In this document: positions 1-8,299 of the stretch, in pieces
How the letters are laid out: every line of letters starts with the position of its first letter
Position numbering within the stretch: position 1 is the first letter of the stretch
Assembly: GCA_004322135.1 (NCBI GenBank)
Contig: SCSG01000008.1
Location: 301,231-365,230 of the forward strand
Direction of reading: 5' to 3'
Length of the DNA stretch: 64,000 bases
From: Burkholderiaceae bacterium
GTDB lineage: Bacteria; Pseudomonadota; Gammaproteobacteria; Burkholderiales; Burkholderiaceae_B
Notes under the pieces: generated by a model
Told to the model about the DNA's origin: nothing
Database searches by the model: none
The model's input: only the letters and a program-made list of their open reading frames with translations
Position numbers and translations under genes: made by a program

Positions 1-628
1 CGACCCCAAGCGCCCCCCCCAAACCCGCCAAACCACTCCCCAGCATGAACGTCAGTCGAAATACTCTTGATGTATTGATACCGACTGACTGTGCCATCGC
101 CCGGTCGTCTACCGAAGCGCGAACCATCGCACCCCACCGCGTGCGCTCGACTCCGAACCACAAAGCCAGAATCAGTACCGCGCCGGATAAAATGATGAAA
201 ACTCGATAGGCTATCCAGTCATATCCGAAAATATGCCATTGCCCCTGAAGATACGCCGGCAATTCAGCCCGTTGTGACTGAGGTCCGAACGCAATACGCA
301 CCAGTGCAATCGCGACAAAAATCAGACCAATCGACAACAACACCTGCGACAATTCGCTGTCACCGTAAAAGCGCGAATACAGCAAGCGCTCGAGCACATA
401 ACCCATCAAGGAAACCACGATAAACGCAAGCGCCAGCGCCAGCGGATAAGGGACGCCGTAGCGGCTCATCAGCACAATGAGCACATAGCCACCAACCATC
501 GCAAAAATGCCATGGGCCAGATTGGCAAACCGCATCAATCCCATGGTAATGGACAACCCCACGGTGATGACATACAACACCATGCCAAAAGCCGTACCGT
601 GGAACGCCACATTTACAATTTCTAACAT
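1..628 (-). CDS. Branched-chain amino acid-type ABC transporter permease (LivH family), 3'-truncated by window edge
   Basis: Inner-membrane permease of a Liv-type importer. Translating leftward from the ATG at 628 gives an uninterrupted hydrophobic protein of about 209 residues that runs off the window. It opens MLEIVNVAFHGTAFGMVLYV, followed by the family signature around GLMRFANLAHG near residue 35, and later a cytoplasmic segment with RWGAMVRASVDDRAMAQSVG that corresponds to the ATPase-contacting loop. The gene lies 58 bp downstream of a co-directional solute-binding protein gene, so the two form an operon whose remaining permease and ATPase genes should lie beyond the left edge. The substrate cannot be told: this family carries amino acids, amides, urea and aromatic acids. 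Confidence 0.9.
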   Translation of the reverse strand, partial: MLEIVNVAFHGTAFGMVLYVITVGLSITMGLMRFANLAHGIFAMVGGYVLIVLMSRYGVPYPLALALAFIVVSLMGYVLERLLYSRFYGDSELSQVLLSIGLIFVAIALVRIAFGPQSQRAELPAYLQGQWHIFGYDWIAYRVFIILSGAVLILALWFGVERTRWGAMVRASVDDRAMAQSVGINTSRVFRLTFMLGSGLAGLGGALGV

Positions 629-686
629 AACTGAGCCTCGAAACTAATAAATCCCGACGCCGCGACAGGCAGTCGGGTTGCACCGA

Positions 687-1883
687 TTACTTGCTGTTTT
701 GCTCTACCCAAGGATCCAGGACCTGCTTACCGACGACTTCGATCTCGACGTTGGCCAGCTTACCGTCCACCTTGCGCACTTCGCGCAAGTACTCGTTCTG
801 ACGAATATCGCGGGTTCTGGGATCGATAGAGATCGTGCCGCGCGGGCTATGGTCCGACTTGTAGTTGCGCAAGATTTCCATAGATTTTTCTGCGGTGACC
901 TTGCCTTTTTGGGCAATGATTGCTTCGTATATGGCATCCATGGCGTCCCAAGCCTGTGGCGCGGCAAAGCTAGGAATGGAGTCTTTGCCATAGGCGGCGA
1001 TCCAGACGGAATTGAAATCTTTCGTCGCTTGCCGGTCTCCGGCGCCCGAATAATGATGCACTGTCAGCAGGCCTAGCGCGGCATCACCCAATGAATGCAG
1101 CTCTTCGTCGGCAGTGATGTCACCCGTACCGATCAGCTTGATGCCTTCCTTGGCTAGGCCCAGGTCATTGAATGCCTTAACGAAGTTCACACCGATACGG
1201 CCTGTGGGCACAAACACGAAAAGCACATCTGGCTTCAATTCCTTGACCTTTAGCAGATAAGGCACAAAGTCAGCTGTGTTAATAGGCATACGCACACGAC
1301 CCAATATCTTGGAATCGGCGTTTTGCTTAAAGCCCAGTTCGAAATATTTCTCGGAGTCGAAGCCGGGGCCATAGTCTGTCACGGCGATATACGACGTCTT
1401 ATAGCGCTCGCCGGCCCACTTGCCCAAGTAGTACGGGGCAGTCGACGTACCAAACGAGAATCGCACAAAATAAGGCGACAACGTGATGTTTGCGGACGCA
1501 CCGGCATTCATCAGCAAAGTCGGCACTTTAGCTTCGGTGGACAGCGGCGCAACCGCGGCGCCGTTCGGAGACCAGACAAACCCTGTCAAGAAATTGACTT
1601 TCTCGCGCACGATAAGTTCTTGCGCGAGTTGGCGCGCCTTATCAGGATTGGGGCCGCCGTCGTCACGAACAATTAGTTTGACATCAACACCAGGGGGCAA
1701 CCGACTTTTGTTTTGTGCCATATACAGCTGCGCCGCCTGGACCATCTGTTCGCCCAGGAACGTGCCCTGGCCCGAAGTGGAGGTTATAAGGCCAATTTTT
1801 ACTGTTTCGGCATTTGTGACGCCTACACCGACCATCATCGTCATGGCAGCCGCCACTGAAACTATCCGCTTGAAAATCTTCAT
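687..1883 (-). CDS. Liv-type ABC transporter substrate-binding protein (Peripla_BP_6)
   Basis: Periplasmic ligand-binding protein of 398 aa, the usual size for the type I fold of LivJ/LivK relatives. Residues 1-25 are a signal peptide (positive MKIFKR, hydrophobic core, cleavage likely after TNA). The mature protein begins TVKIGLITSTSGQG, the typical first beta strand and ligand loop. The start is fixed by a GGAG ribosome site a few bases before the ATG. It is the first gene of the leftward operon with the LivH-type permease. The promoter must lie in the AT-rich 230-bp space shared with the divergent MaoC-like gene. Ligand unknown; the MaoC and flavin-oxidoreductase remnants nearby hint at an aromatic or acyl compound, which is only inference. 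Confidence 0.9.
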   Translation of the reverse strand: MKIFKRIVSVAAAMTMMVGVGVTNAETVKIGLITSTSGQGTFLGEQMVQAAQLYMAQNKSRLPPGVDVKLIVRDDGGPNPDKARQLAQELIVREKVNFLTGFVWSPNGAAVAPLSTEAKVPTLLMNAGASANITLSPYFVRFSFGTSTAPYYLGKWAGERYKTSYIAVTDYGPGFDSEKYFELGFKQNADSKILGRVRMPINTADFVPYLLKVKELKPDVLFVFVPTGRIGVNFVKAFNDLGLAKEGIKLIGTGDITADEELHSLGDAALGLLTVHHYSGAGDRQATKDFNSVWIAAYGKDSIPSFAAPQAWDAMDAIYEAIIAQKGKVTAEKSMEILRNYKSDHSPRGTISIDPRTRDIRQNEYLREVRKVDGKLANVEIEVVGKQVLDPWVEQNSK

Positions 1884-2019
1884 GCTTGTCTCCTCAAGGC
1901 CCGAAACTAGGCCGGTATATAAATCGCTTTTTTACACAGACATCCATCCGAAAATCAGATGACAACACAACCCCAACTAATACTGCATGTAGCAGATACT
2001 ACCCTTACGCAATCACGAC

Positions 2020-2065
2020 TGTCAACACTACTATAGTTGACACAGTATATATATATGCGTAATAT
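2020..2065 (+). promoter_or_regulatory. Sigma-70 promoter with overlapping inverted repeat, upstream of MaoC-like gene
   Basis: TTGACA at 2037-2042 and TAATAT at 2060-2065 are separated by exactly 17 bp, a near-consensus sigma-70 promoter pointing to the MaoC-like gene. The -35 box is the right arm of an inverted repeat, TGTCAAC (2020-2026) and GTTGACA (2036-2042) with a 9-bp spacer. A repressor bound there would block RNA polymerase. The regulator is not identifiable from the window. Confidence 0.7.
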
Positions 2066-2114
2066 TTAAAATGAGTTGCGCCGCACGGTGGCGAGCCATC
2101 AGGAGGAAGGAGCG

Positions 2115-2615
2115 TTGAACAAGATGAAGCCTGTTATTCTCGAAGGTCCAAGCGAGCCACTAGGCTACCTTTCCGAATTGGAGCTCGGGCATCAATACCG
2201 CATTGGCAAAACAATAATTTCCCTGAATAGTGCGCTGAGCTTTGCTAATGTCTTTGACCCATTTTCGTTTCACAACGACCCGGAAACCGCGAAGGGATCA
2301 ATGTTCGGCGGGTTGATCGTCAGCGGCTTGCAATCGCTGTCTGTCGTGCACGCGCTTTCTGTTTTGGGAGGCTTTCTTGTCGAGGATCCGGTTATTTGCG
2401 GTGCTGGCATAGACGAGCTGCGCTTTGCCCAACCCATTCGACCCGACGAAGTACTAGATATATCAGCGGAAGTCATCGAACTGAAAACACCAAGGGTGGG
2501 GCGCGACTACGGCATAGCGCGTCTTAAATACTGGATTAAAAATCCAAAGGGCGAAACCGTGATGACGTTCATTGACAACCATGTGCTAAAAGACAAACCC
2601 CATCCGCTGGGATGA
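2115..2615 (+). CDS. MaoC-like hotdog-fold dehydratase/hydratase
   Basis: Single hotdog-domain protein of about 166 aa related to MaoC-type enoyl-CoA hydratases. The motif FDPFSFHNDPETA with the following MFGGLIVSG (residues 47-72) matches the family pattern: Asp and His that activate water, then the glycine-rich acyl-CoA loop. The TTG at 2115 sits 8 bases after an AGGAGG-like site and is my preferred start. An ATG at 2124 is the alternative, and a start at 2076 would place the Shine-Dalgarno inside the gene. It has its own strong promoter with an operator-like inverted repeat. The substrate is unknown. A truncated flavin oxidoreductase follows directly, which suggests a once larger catabolic operon. 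Confidence 0.82.
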   Translation: MNKMKPVILEGPSEPLGYLSELELGHQYRIGKTIISLNSALSFANVFDPFSFHNDPETAKGSMFGGLIVSGLQSLSVVHALSVLGGFLVEDPVICGAGIDELRFAQPIRPDEVLDISAEVIELKTPRVGRDYGIARLKYWIKNPKGETVMTFIDNHVLKDKPHPLG

Positions 2616-2640
2616 CACCTCATGGCCGCTTAACCTCTAC

Positions 2641-2658
2641 TTTTAACGACCGTTAAAA
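2641..2658. promoter_or_regulatory. Perfect 8-bp palindrome with 2-bp spacer (operator-like)
   Basis: TTTTAACG-AC-CGTTAAAA reads as a perfect dyad. Its right 13 bases (ACGACCGTTAAAA) recur at 43690-43702, upstream of the FAD hydroxylase gene. It is followed at once by eight consecutive G (2660-2667) and the truncated flavin oxidoreductase. The compact form is typical of TetR-family operators, but no regulator can be assigned. Confidence 0.45.
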
Positions 2659-2664
2659 AGGGGG

Positions 2665-3114
2665 GGGATTACCGCAGCACGCGAAGTTTGGCCAGAAAAA
2701 TTTCCTCTGACTGTACGGTTTGGTGTCCTCGAGTATGACGGACGTGATGAGCAAACGCTGCTCGAATCGATAAGCCTGGTGCGCGACTTTAAAGTGGCCG
2801 GCATGGACATAACCAGTGTCAGTATCGGCTTTACAATTCCCGAAACGTCTATCCCTTGGGGGCCGGCTTTCTTGGGATCAATTGCTGAACGCGTTCGCCG
2901 CGAAGCAGATGTACCAGTATCTTCCGCATGGGGATTTGGCACACCGGAAATTGCCGAGCGCGTCGTCAAAGAGGAACAGCTTGATGTTGTTATGGTGGGA
3001 AGAAGCCATCTGGCGAATCCCCATTGGGCTTATTTCGCAGCCAAGGAGCTCGACGTAGAGCGCGCATCATGGACGCTACCAGCGCCATACGCCCATTGGC
3101 TTGAGCGTTACTAA
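2665..3114 (+). pseudogene. C-terminal fragment of an Old Yellow Enzyme-type NADH:flavin oxidoreductase
   Basis: An open frame from about 2665 to the stop at 3114 encodes roughly 149 residues matching only the C-terminal part of YqjM-like OYE proteins. It shows VWPEKFPLTVRFGVLEYDGR, then IPWGPAFLGSIAERVRRE, then VGRSHLANPHWAYFAAKEL, the phosphate-binding and C-terminal segments of the FMN barrel. The family is normally about 360-370 aa, so the N-terminal FMN and active-site part is missing. No plausible start with a ribosome site precedes it; the first in-frame candidate is a GTG at 2779. Just upstream lie a palindrome and an eight-G run, so a deletion has probably fused a regulatory region to the gene's 3' end. 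Non-functional as an OYE. Confidence 0.75.
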
Positions 3115-3118
3115 ATGG

Positions 3119-3145
3119 AAAAGGCGAACTGAAGTTCGCCTTTTT
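3119..3145. terminator. Bidirectional rho-independent terminator
   Basis: AAAAGGCGAACT (3119-3130) pairs perfectly with AGTTCGCCTTTT (3133-3144), with A and T tracts on the two sides. It lies between the oxidoreductase remnant and the convergent SRPBCC gene and can stop transcription from both. Confidence 0.85.
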
Positions 3146-3148
3146 CGG

Positions 3149-3595
3149 TCAATCGGGAATCTCGGGCTCTACCAGCTTTGCCAGTTGCATAAGCGACTCC
3201 TGCCAGCCCAGATAACACATCTCCGCAGGAATAACCTCGGGTATGCCCTCCTGCTCGATATTGAGTTCGACCCCGCAGGAGACCTGCTTCAAAGTAATAG
3301 TGGTGTGCATCTGGCTAGGCAGGTTCGGGTCGTCGAACTGGTCCGAATAACGTATCTTTTTGAACGGTACCAGCTCAAGATACTCGCCGGTGAACGAGTG
3401 GCTGTTGCCGCCGCCGAAGTTACGGAAGGACATTTTGTAAGTACCGCCAACTTTGGCTTCCATGTGGTGAACCTGGCAAGTAAACCCATAGGGCGGAAGC
3501 CACTTCGCCATTGCATCGGGTTCGAGGAAAGCGCGGTAGACACGCTCGGCAGGTGCGCGCAAGACGCGGTGAAAATGGACGGTTCCGGTAGTCAT
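3149..3595 (-). CDS. SRPBCC/AHSA1-domain protein
   Basis: A 148-aa START-like (SRPBCC, AHSA1 subgroup) protein. It begins MTTGTVHFHRVLRAPAERVY and continues with the typical RAFLEPDAMAKWLPPYGF block, in which an N-terminal strand and a tryptophan-containing helix open the ligand cavity. A glycine-rich FRNFGGGNSHSFTGEYLEL strand and a C-terminal amphipathic helix (LGWQESLMQLAKLVE) complete the fold. The start at 3595 has GAAAGG upstream; a longer reading to 3691 adds unrelated sequence. The family binds hydrophobic ligands or acts as a polyketide-cyclase-like or stress protein. No function can be fixed here. It stands alone between a terminator and bioB. Confidence 0.82.
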   Translation of the reverse strand: MTTGTVHFHRVLRAPAERVYRAFLEPDAMAKWLPPYGFTCQVHHMEAKVGGTYKMSFRNFGGGNSHSFTGEYLELVPFKKIRYSDQFDDPNLPSQMHTTITLKQVSCGVELNIEQEGIPEVIPAEMCYLGWQESLMQLAKLVEPEIPD

Positions 3596-3854
3596 GATGT
3601 ATTTGCCTTTCAGAAGAGAACCCACCATCTTTTTTACCACGTCATTCCAACCGAGAAAACACCCGCCGCACGAGCGTCCGGCAGACCCCATACACTCCTG
3701 AGCCTTGGCTCTGCGCTTAGGGCATAGCCTCTTGCTCGATGCCCTAATTTTTCATTTAGATACATGTTGCCATTTCAAAACCGCATCCGGAAAAAGCGCA
3801 ATAAATGAAACGAAAAACCAATAATTAAACGATGATAGCAACAAAATTATTCAT

Positions 3855-3912
3855 CTTAAGCAAACTTAAGCACAAAATCAGGTTTGCACCTGCTAGCGAT
3901 ACCTCCTAATAT
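3855..3912 (+). promoter_or_regulatory. bioB promoter with tandem CTTAAG sites
   Basis: TTGCAC (3884-3889) and TAATAT (3907-3912) with a 17-bp spacer form a good sigma-70 promoter about 30 bp before the bioB start. Immediately upstream, two CTTAAG hexamers (3855-3860 and 3865-3870) separated by CAAA make a longer dyad that could be an activator or repressor site. Which protein binds is unknown. Confidence 0.6.
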
Positions 3913-3941
3913 CTGCGCACATAGTCATTGGAGTTGCCGTC

Positions 3942-4943
3942 ATGTCCGAAACCATAGCGCTTGAAATCAGCCGCAAAAAGCCCGCGTCCCTGGCCCGCTG
4001 GCCGGTTCAGGACATTATCGAACTGTACGAAACCCCTTTGCTGGACCTGCTGTATAAAGCGCAAACCGTACACCGCCAGCACCACGAAGCCAATGCCGTC
4101 CAGCTTTCCAGCCTGCTCTCCATAAAAACCGGCGGCTGCCCGGAAGACTGCTCCTACTGCCCCCAGTCCTCGCGCTACGACACCGAAGTCGAAAAAGAGC
4201 GTCTGCTGGAACTAGAAGAGGTTTTGGCGGCCGCGCGCGAAGCCCAGGCCGGCGGCGCCCAGCGTTTTTGCATGGGGGCCGCCTGGCGCTCGCCCAAAGC
4301 ACACCACATTGATGCAGTCGCCGAAATGGTGCGTGCGGTAAAAGCGATGGGGCTGGAAACCTGCGTCACGCTGGGCATGCTAAAGGATGGTCAGGCCGAA
4401 CAACTCAAACAGGCGGGCCTGGATTACTACAACCACAACCTGGATTCGTCGCCCGAGTTCTACACCCGGATCATCACCACTCGCACCTATCAGGATCGGC
4501 TTGATACGCTGGAGCGCGTACGCAATGCCGGCATCCACGTTTGCTGTGGCGGCATCGTCGGCATGGGGGAATCACGCCGCGATCGCGCCGGCCTTGTCGC
4601 CCAATTGGCGAATATGGACCCCTACCCCGAATCGGTGCCCATCAACAATCTGGTCAAAGTGGGCGGCACGCCGTTGGCAGACACGCCCGACATCGATCCA
4701 CTGGAGTTTGTCCGCACCATTGCCGTTGCGCGGATCACCATGCCCAAGGCGGTTGTACGCCTGTCGGCCGGACGCCAGGCCATGAGCGACAGCACACAGG
4801 CCCTGTGCTTCATGGCAGGTGCCGGCTCCATCTTTTACGGAGACAAGCTCCTCACCACCGGCAATCCCGAATTTACAGCCGACCAGGCGCTGTTCGAACG
4901 GCTGGGCCTGCACCCCATAAGCGGCCCGTCCTGGCACGCCTGA
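3942..4943 (+). CDS. bioB: Biotin synthase
   Basis: Radical SAM enzyme that inserts sulfur into dethiobiotin in the last step of biotin synthesis. The 333-aa length is normal. The SAM-binding cluster motif C66-x3-C70-x2-C73 lies in [14 protein letters not shown], and the second-cluster region [12 protein letters not shown] and the [11 protein letters not shown] segment are intact, as is [11 protein letters not shown], whose Arg ligates the [2Fe-2S] cluster. The start ATG has TGGAG upstream and lies about 30 bp after a clear promoter. No other bio gene is adjacent, so it is transcribed alone. Nothing is unusual in the protein. Confidence 0.97.
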   Translation: MSETIALEISRKKPASLARWPVQDIIELYETPLLDLLYKAQTVHRQHHEANAVQLSSLLSIKTGGCPEDCSYCPQSSRYDTEVEKERLLELEEVLAAAREAQAGGAQRFCMGAAWRSPKAHHIDAVAEMVRAVKAMGLETCVTLGMLKDGQAEQLKQAGLDYYNHNLDSSPEFYTRIITTRTYQDRLDTLERVRNAGIHVCCGGIVGMGESRRDRAGLVAQLANMDPYPESVPINNLVKVGGTPLADTPDIDPLEFVRTIAVARITMPKAVVRLSAGRQAMSDSTQALCFMAGAGSIFYGDKLLTTGNPEFTADQALFERLGLHPISGPSWHA

Positions 4944-4967
4944 AAGCACAAGGCCCGCGCCCGACTG

Positions 4968-5471
4968 CTATAGCTGGCCCAGCAACGTACCGGCATCACT
5001 CACAACCAGGCCAGCGTCTTTTTCAGCGTTAAGCTGTCTGACGACACCATCCTTGATCAAGGCCGAATAGCGCCGCGAACGAATGCCCAGGCCACGCGCG
5101 TTAAGGTCAAGCTCCAGGCCCAGCGCCTTGGTCCACTGCGCGCTGCCGTCGGCCATCATGCGCACACGCCCGTCGACTTTCCGGTCGCGACCCCACGCCC
5201 CCATGACAAACGGATCGTTCACAGCCACGCACCAGATTTCATCGACACCCTTGGCCTTGAACTTGTCGGCCAGTTCAAGAAAGCCCGGCAGATGCTTCTC
5301 GGAGCAGGTCGGAGTGAAGGCGCCAGGCACGGCAAACAACGCAATGGTTTTCCCTTTGACAAGGTCACTGACCTGAAACGAGTTGGGCCCAAGCGTGCAA
5401 CCTTCAGTCTCGACTTCGATGTATTCGGCCAGGGTGCCTTCGGGCACCTTATCGCCAACTTTGATAGACAT
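4968..5471 (-). CDS. Peroxiredoxin (Prx5/AhpE-like, redoxin domain)
   Basis: Cytosolic thiol peroxidase of 167 aa that reduces hydrogen peroxide and organic peroxides. The peroxidatic cysteine is C56 in PGAFTPTCSEKHLPGF, the exact Prx5-family motif with the Thr and Pro that shape the active site. Further cysteines are C25 and C81. The C-terminal GLGIRSRRYSALIKDG supplies the conserved Arg. No glutaredoxin domain is fused, so the reductant is probably glutathione/glutaredoxin or thioredoxin in trans. It converges on bioB with a 24-bp gap. Length and sequence are ordinary for Burkholderiales. Confidence 0.95.
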   Translation of the reverse strand: MSIKVGDKVPEGTLAEYIEVETEGCTLGPNSFQVSDLVKGKTIALFAVPGAFTPTCSEKHLPGFLELADKFKAKGVDEIWCVAVNDPFVMGAWGRDRKVDGRVRMMADGSAQWTKALGLELDLNARGLGIRSRRYSALIKDGVVRQLNAEKDAGLVVSDAGTLLGQL

Positions 5472-5807
5472 GGTTTTACTCCGTTATATGAACAAGCGAT
5501 TAGCTAATTATTAAACCAGCAAAAAACCCCCAATTGGGTCCAACATTTTTAACACAATAGCAAGCACGAAAAACAACCGCATACTCCGATACACTTTCAT
5601 ACCTCGCCTTCATGCTTCTGTAAAACTTGCCCCTCAGAATAACCCCTGACTTCACGCGCACATAAAGCGCACGGAGTCCAGGGCCCACGCAGAGCCTAAT
5701 CTGGATACTGCGTATCGGGCGTCCGAACATCCCATCGCGTCTACCGCATCCCGGCCACAAAACTGTCGGTGCATGGCAGCGATGCTTTCTTCAATACGGA
5801 GATCGCC
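5472..5807. other. Intergenic region of 336 bp
   Basis: Separates the leftward peroxiredoxin gene from the rightward secreted-protein gene. It is AT-rich near the peroxiredoxin start, with an A/C-rich stretch and the short palindrome CCCAATTGGG near 5529-5538. An 86-codon leftward reading (5500-5760) has no recognisable protein features. I see no RNA gene. Confidence 0.5.
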
Positions 5808-6200
5808 GTGATACTACCTAAACTATCTGCCGCAATTTTGTCGATGAGCTTTTTCGGCACTGCCTACGCGGGTGTCGACCTCAACCGCGACACCAGTCTG
5901 GATCAGTGGGTCGTGATTTCAGGCGCCACCAACGGTGCCGCCGACGTCCTGGGTGCCAGCCGGGAGGATATTGACGAGCACCGCAATACCGCTCTTGGCC
6001 ACCTGATGCGCTACGCGCGCGAGCATGGCCTTCAGGTCCGCGAGTTTGACCAGTTGTTCGAACGCGGCCAAATGGAAGGGCGCAAACTGGTTCAGACGCA
6101 TCACGGTCTGGTTGTCGCCACCCGCGATGAATTCATCAACGGCTTCAGGTACGACAAAAGCATTGACTACCAGCACATCGAAAAGGTGCTGAATACCTAA
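5808..6200 (+). CDS. Small secreted protein of unknown function
   Basis: I do not recognise this family. The GTG at 5808 has GGAG six bases upstream and gives 130 aa starting with a short signal peptide (MILPKLSAAILSMSFFGTAYA, cleavage likely after AYA). The mature part of about 110 residues is charged and soluble, with GATNGAADVLGASREDIDEH near its start and FINGFRYDKSIDYQHIEKVL at its end. It has no cysteine and no metal motif. It lies alone upstream of the molybdopterin block, with about 240 bp to moaC. A periplasmic location is inferred from the signal peptide. Confidence 0.6.
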   Translation: MILPKLSAAILSMSFFGTAYAGVDLNRDTSLDQWVVISGATNGAADVLGASREDIDEHRNTALGHLMRYAREHGLQVREFDQLFERGQMEGRKLVQTHHGLVVATRDEFINGFRYDKSIDYQHIEKVLNT

Positions 6201-6437
6201 GAATACTAGCCTCGTGGCGCGCGGTACAGCACCAGCGGCGTGCAGGGCATCTTGCCGCGGCGGCGGGGCTGATGGCAGCACACGTTGCACTTGATGCGCA
6301 GTCGCCAGCGCAAGGCGATTGGCGCTCCAGGCCAGCGGCATTGTCGCCGGCCTGGCCTGGATCGCGTATAGTATGGAAATGAATCGCGTGCGCTTTGCAT
6401 GGTGCGTGGCGCGCGCAGTCACCTTTCCGACACTACC

Positions 6438-6938
6438 ATGAGCCACATTCCTGCTACGGCCGAACCTACCCTTAGCCATCTGGACGAATCCGGTCAAATA
6501 CGCATGGTCGACGTCAGCAACAAGGCATCCACCCTGCGCAGCGCCGTCGCGCGAGGCAAAGTACGCATGAGTTCCCAGGCCTACAAGCTGCTGTCCGCCC
6601 ACGAAAACGGCAAGGGTGAGGTACTGAATACCGCACGCGTGGCCGGTGTTCTTGCGGCCAAGCGCTGCGCCGAGCTCATTCCCCTGTGTCACAGCCTGCC
6701 GCTAAGCTTCGCGGGCGTCGAATTTTCTCTTGATGATGCCACACACACCATAACCATCAAGGCCACCTGCCGCACCGACTACAAGACCGGCGTCGAAATG
6801 GAAGCCATGACCGCCTGCAGTGTGGCGGCGCTGACCATTTACGACATGTGCAAGGCTGCCGACAAGGGCATCATCATCGAAGACATCAGGCTCAGCGAAA
6901 AATCCGGAGGCAAAAGCGGTGAGTGGCACAGCAATTAA
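6438..6938 (+). CDS. moaC: Cyclic pyranopterin monophosphate synthase MoaC
   Basis: Second enzyme of molybdenum cofactor synthesis; with MoaA it turns GTP into cyclic pyranopterin monophosphate. The 166-aa protein carries the family blocks: LCHSLPLSFAGVEF (from residue 83) and MEAMTACSVAALTIYDMCKA (121-140) with the catalytic Asp and Lys (D136, K139). The ATG at 6438 matches the usual N-terminus; no strong ribosome site is visible. It heads a tight operon: its last 20 bases overlap the moaD start. moaA is not here but 3 kb downstream on the other strand. The region upstream contains a GC-rich hairpin (CCAGGCC 6327-6333, GGCCTGG 6349-6355) of unknown role. Confidence 0.95.
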   Translation: MSHIPATAEPTLSHLDESGQIRMVDVSNKASTLRSAVARGKVRMSSQAYKLLSAHENGKGEVLNTARVAGVLAAKRCAELIPLCHSLPLSFAGVEFSLDDATHTITIKATCRTDYKTGVEMEAMTACSVAALTIYDMCKAADKGIIIEDIRLSEKSGGKSGEWHSN

Positions 6939-7170
6939 CGTCCTCTACTTCGCCCAGGTGGCGGAGCTGGTGGGCACCCGACAAGAATCCTGGCCAGTCA
7001 CGGGTCCGCTAAGCGGGTCTGAATGGCTGGAACAGCTGGCTGCACGCTATCCGCAGCTGGAACCCGTAAAGCGTCTCAAGCTGGCAATCAATCAATACCA
7101 CGTCGGCCCCGAAACACTTATCCACCCGGATGACGAAGTCGCCGTTTTCGAGCCCGTTACAGGGGGCTAA
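6919..7170 (+). CDS. moaD: Molybdopterin synthase small subunit MoaD
   Basis: Ubiquitin-like sulfur carrier of 83 aa that donates thiocarboxylate sulfur to cyclic pyranopterin monophosphate. It ends in VFEPVTGG, the required C-terminal Gly-Gly that is adenylated and sulfurated. It starts with GTG inside the 3' end of moaC (20-bp overlap), which implies translational coupling, and is followed 2 bp later by moaE, its partner in the synthase heterotetramer. Confidence 0.94.
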   Translation: MSGTAINVLYFAQVAELVGTRQESWPVTGPLSGSEWLEQLAARYPQLEPVKRLKLAINQYHVGPETLIHPDDEVAVFEPVTGG

Positions 7171-7172
7171 TC

Positions 7173-7703
7173 ATGGTTATCGTGCAAGAAGCCGATTTCG
7201 ACACGGCAACATTGGTCGCACAACTGCGTGAGCGCGCAGCCGGCAAAGCTGGCGCCGTCGTTACCTTTACAGGATACGTGCGCGACTACGCCGAGGGTCA
7301 GGCCACCGACACACTGTTCCTTGAACACTACCCCGGCATGTGCGAACGTGAAATCCAGACCATCTGCGACACGGCGCAAAGCCGCTGGGGCACGCTGGAA
7401 CCCATCGTGGTCCACCGAGTCGGCCGGCTGCGGCATAAAGACCAAATCGTCTTTGTGGGAGTGGGCTGCGCCCATCGCGGCAATGCTTTCAATGCCTGCG
7501 AATTCATCATCGACGCACTCAAGACCCGCGCACCTTTCTGGAAGCGTGAAACCCTGACAAGTGGCAATGAGTTCTGGGTTCAGCAGCACGAGGCCGACGT
7601 GACCAAAACCGAACTCTGGAACACTGCGTCTCAGGAGCCGGACAAAAGCATGCGGAAAGCCAGTCCTTCGGAACCCCCCCTTCAGGAAGCCAGCCGTGAG
7701 TAA
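7173..7703 (+). CDS. moaE: Molybdopterin synthase catalytic subunit MoaE
   Basis: Large subunit of molybdopterin synthase, which adds two sulfurs to cyclic pyranopterin monophosphate using MoaD thiocarboxylate. GAVVTFTGYVRDY (28-40) and LEHYPGMCEREI are family blocks, and APFWKRETL with its conserved lysine forms the active site. At 176 aa it is about 20-25 residues longer than typical MoaE; the extra tail (EPDKSMRKASPSEPPLQEAS) is polar and probably disordered. It overlaps the moaB start by 8 bp. Confidence 0.95.
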   Translation: MVIVQEADFDTATLVAQLRERAAGKAGAVVTFTGYVRDYAEGQATDTLFLEHYPGMCEREIQTICDTAQSRWGTLEPIVVHRVGRLRHKDQIVFVGVGCAHRGNAFNACEFIIDALKTRAPFWKRETLTSGNEFWVQQHEADVTKTELWNTASQEPDKSMRKASPSEPPLQEASRE

Positions 7704-8220
7704 AGTGGACCCAAGCAAACCCAATACCGCACTGAACTGCGCCATTCTGACCATCTCCGACACGCGCACGGCCGAGAACGACACGTCGGGCGACTACCTT
7801 GCCGAAAGCGTGCGTGCAGCCGGCCACCATTGCGTGCAGCGCGGCATCAGTTCGGGCAACATCTACCAAATCCGCAAAATCCTCAGTGACTGGATCGTCG
7901 ACGACACCATCCAGATTATCCTGACCAACGGCGGCACTGGCTTCGCGTACGGCAAGGGCACAGCTGCCGCCATCCTGCCTTTGCTGGACACCACAGTTTC
8001 CGGATTCGGCGAGCTCTTTCGCCATCTTTCCTGGCTGGAAATCGGGTCATCCACGCTGCAGTCGGACGCCTTCGCTGGTGTAGCGAACAACACTCTGGTT
8101 TTCTGCATGCCTGGGTCAACCAATGCCTGCAAGACAGCGTGGGAAAAAATCATCGTAGAGCAGCTGGACAGCTCGCACCGCCCCTGCAATTTCGCCACGC
8201 ACTATGCCAGTCAGGCATAA
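7696..8220 (+). CDS. moaB: MoaB/Mog-type molybdopterin adenylyltransferase family protein
   Basis: MoaB-family protein of 174 aa with the MPT-binding fold. CAILTISDTRTAENDTSGDYL (15-35) and the LTNGGTGFAYGKGT loop are the substrate-binding motifs; the LPGST-type loop reads CMPGSTNACKTAWE. In Mog this fold adenylates molybdopterin before metal insertion. Many betaproteobacterial MoaB proteins probably do the same when no mog gene is present, and none is seen here. GTG start, 8-bp overlap with moaE, 79 bp before moeA. Confidence 0.9.
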   Translation: MSKVDPSKPNTALNCAILTISDTRTAENDTSGDYLAESVRAAGHHCVQRGISSGNIYQIRKILSDWIVDDTIQIILTNGGTGFAYGKGTAAAILPLLDTTVSGFGELFRHLSWLEIGSSTLQSDAFAGVANNTLVFCMPGSTNACKTAWEKIIVEQLDSSHRPCNFATHYASQA

Positions 8221-8299
8221 TGCGCCCGCCACGCCTTGCCGCACATGGCATGCAAGGTGGCCCTGACCATCACTTTCAACCTTTTACGACGTATCCCCC

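Noticed and set aside
5500..5760. 86-codon leftward frame between peroxiredoxin and the secreted protein
   Set aside because: No recognisable features, no convincing ribosome site, atypical composition.
6327..6355. GC-rich hairpin upstream of moaC as a molybdenum-cofactor riboswitch
   Set aside because: Only one simple stem is visible; the known Moco RNA has a multi-stem structure that I cannot trace here.
6206..6400. Leftward Arg/Cys-rich frame upstream of moaC
   Set aside because: Composition typical of an antisense frame in GC-rich DNA; no start signal or family.
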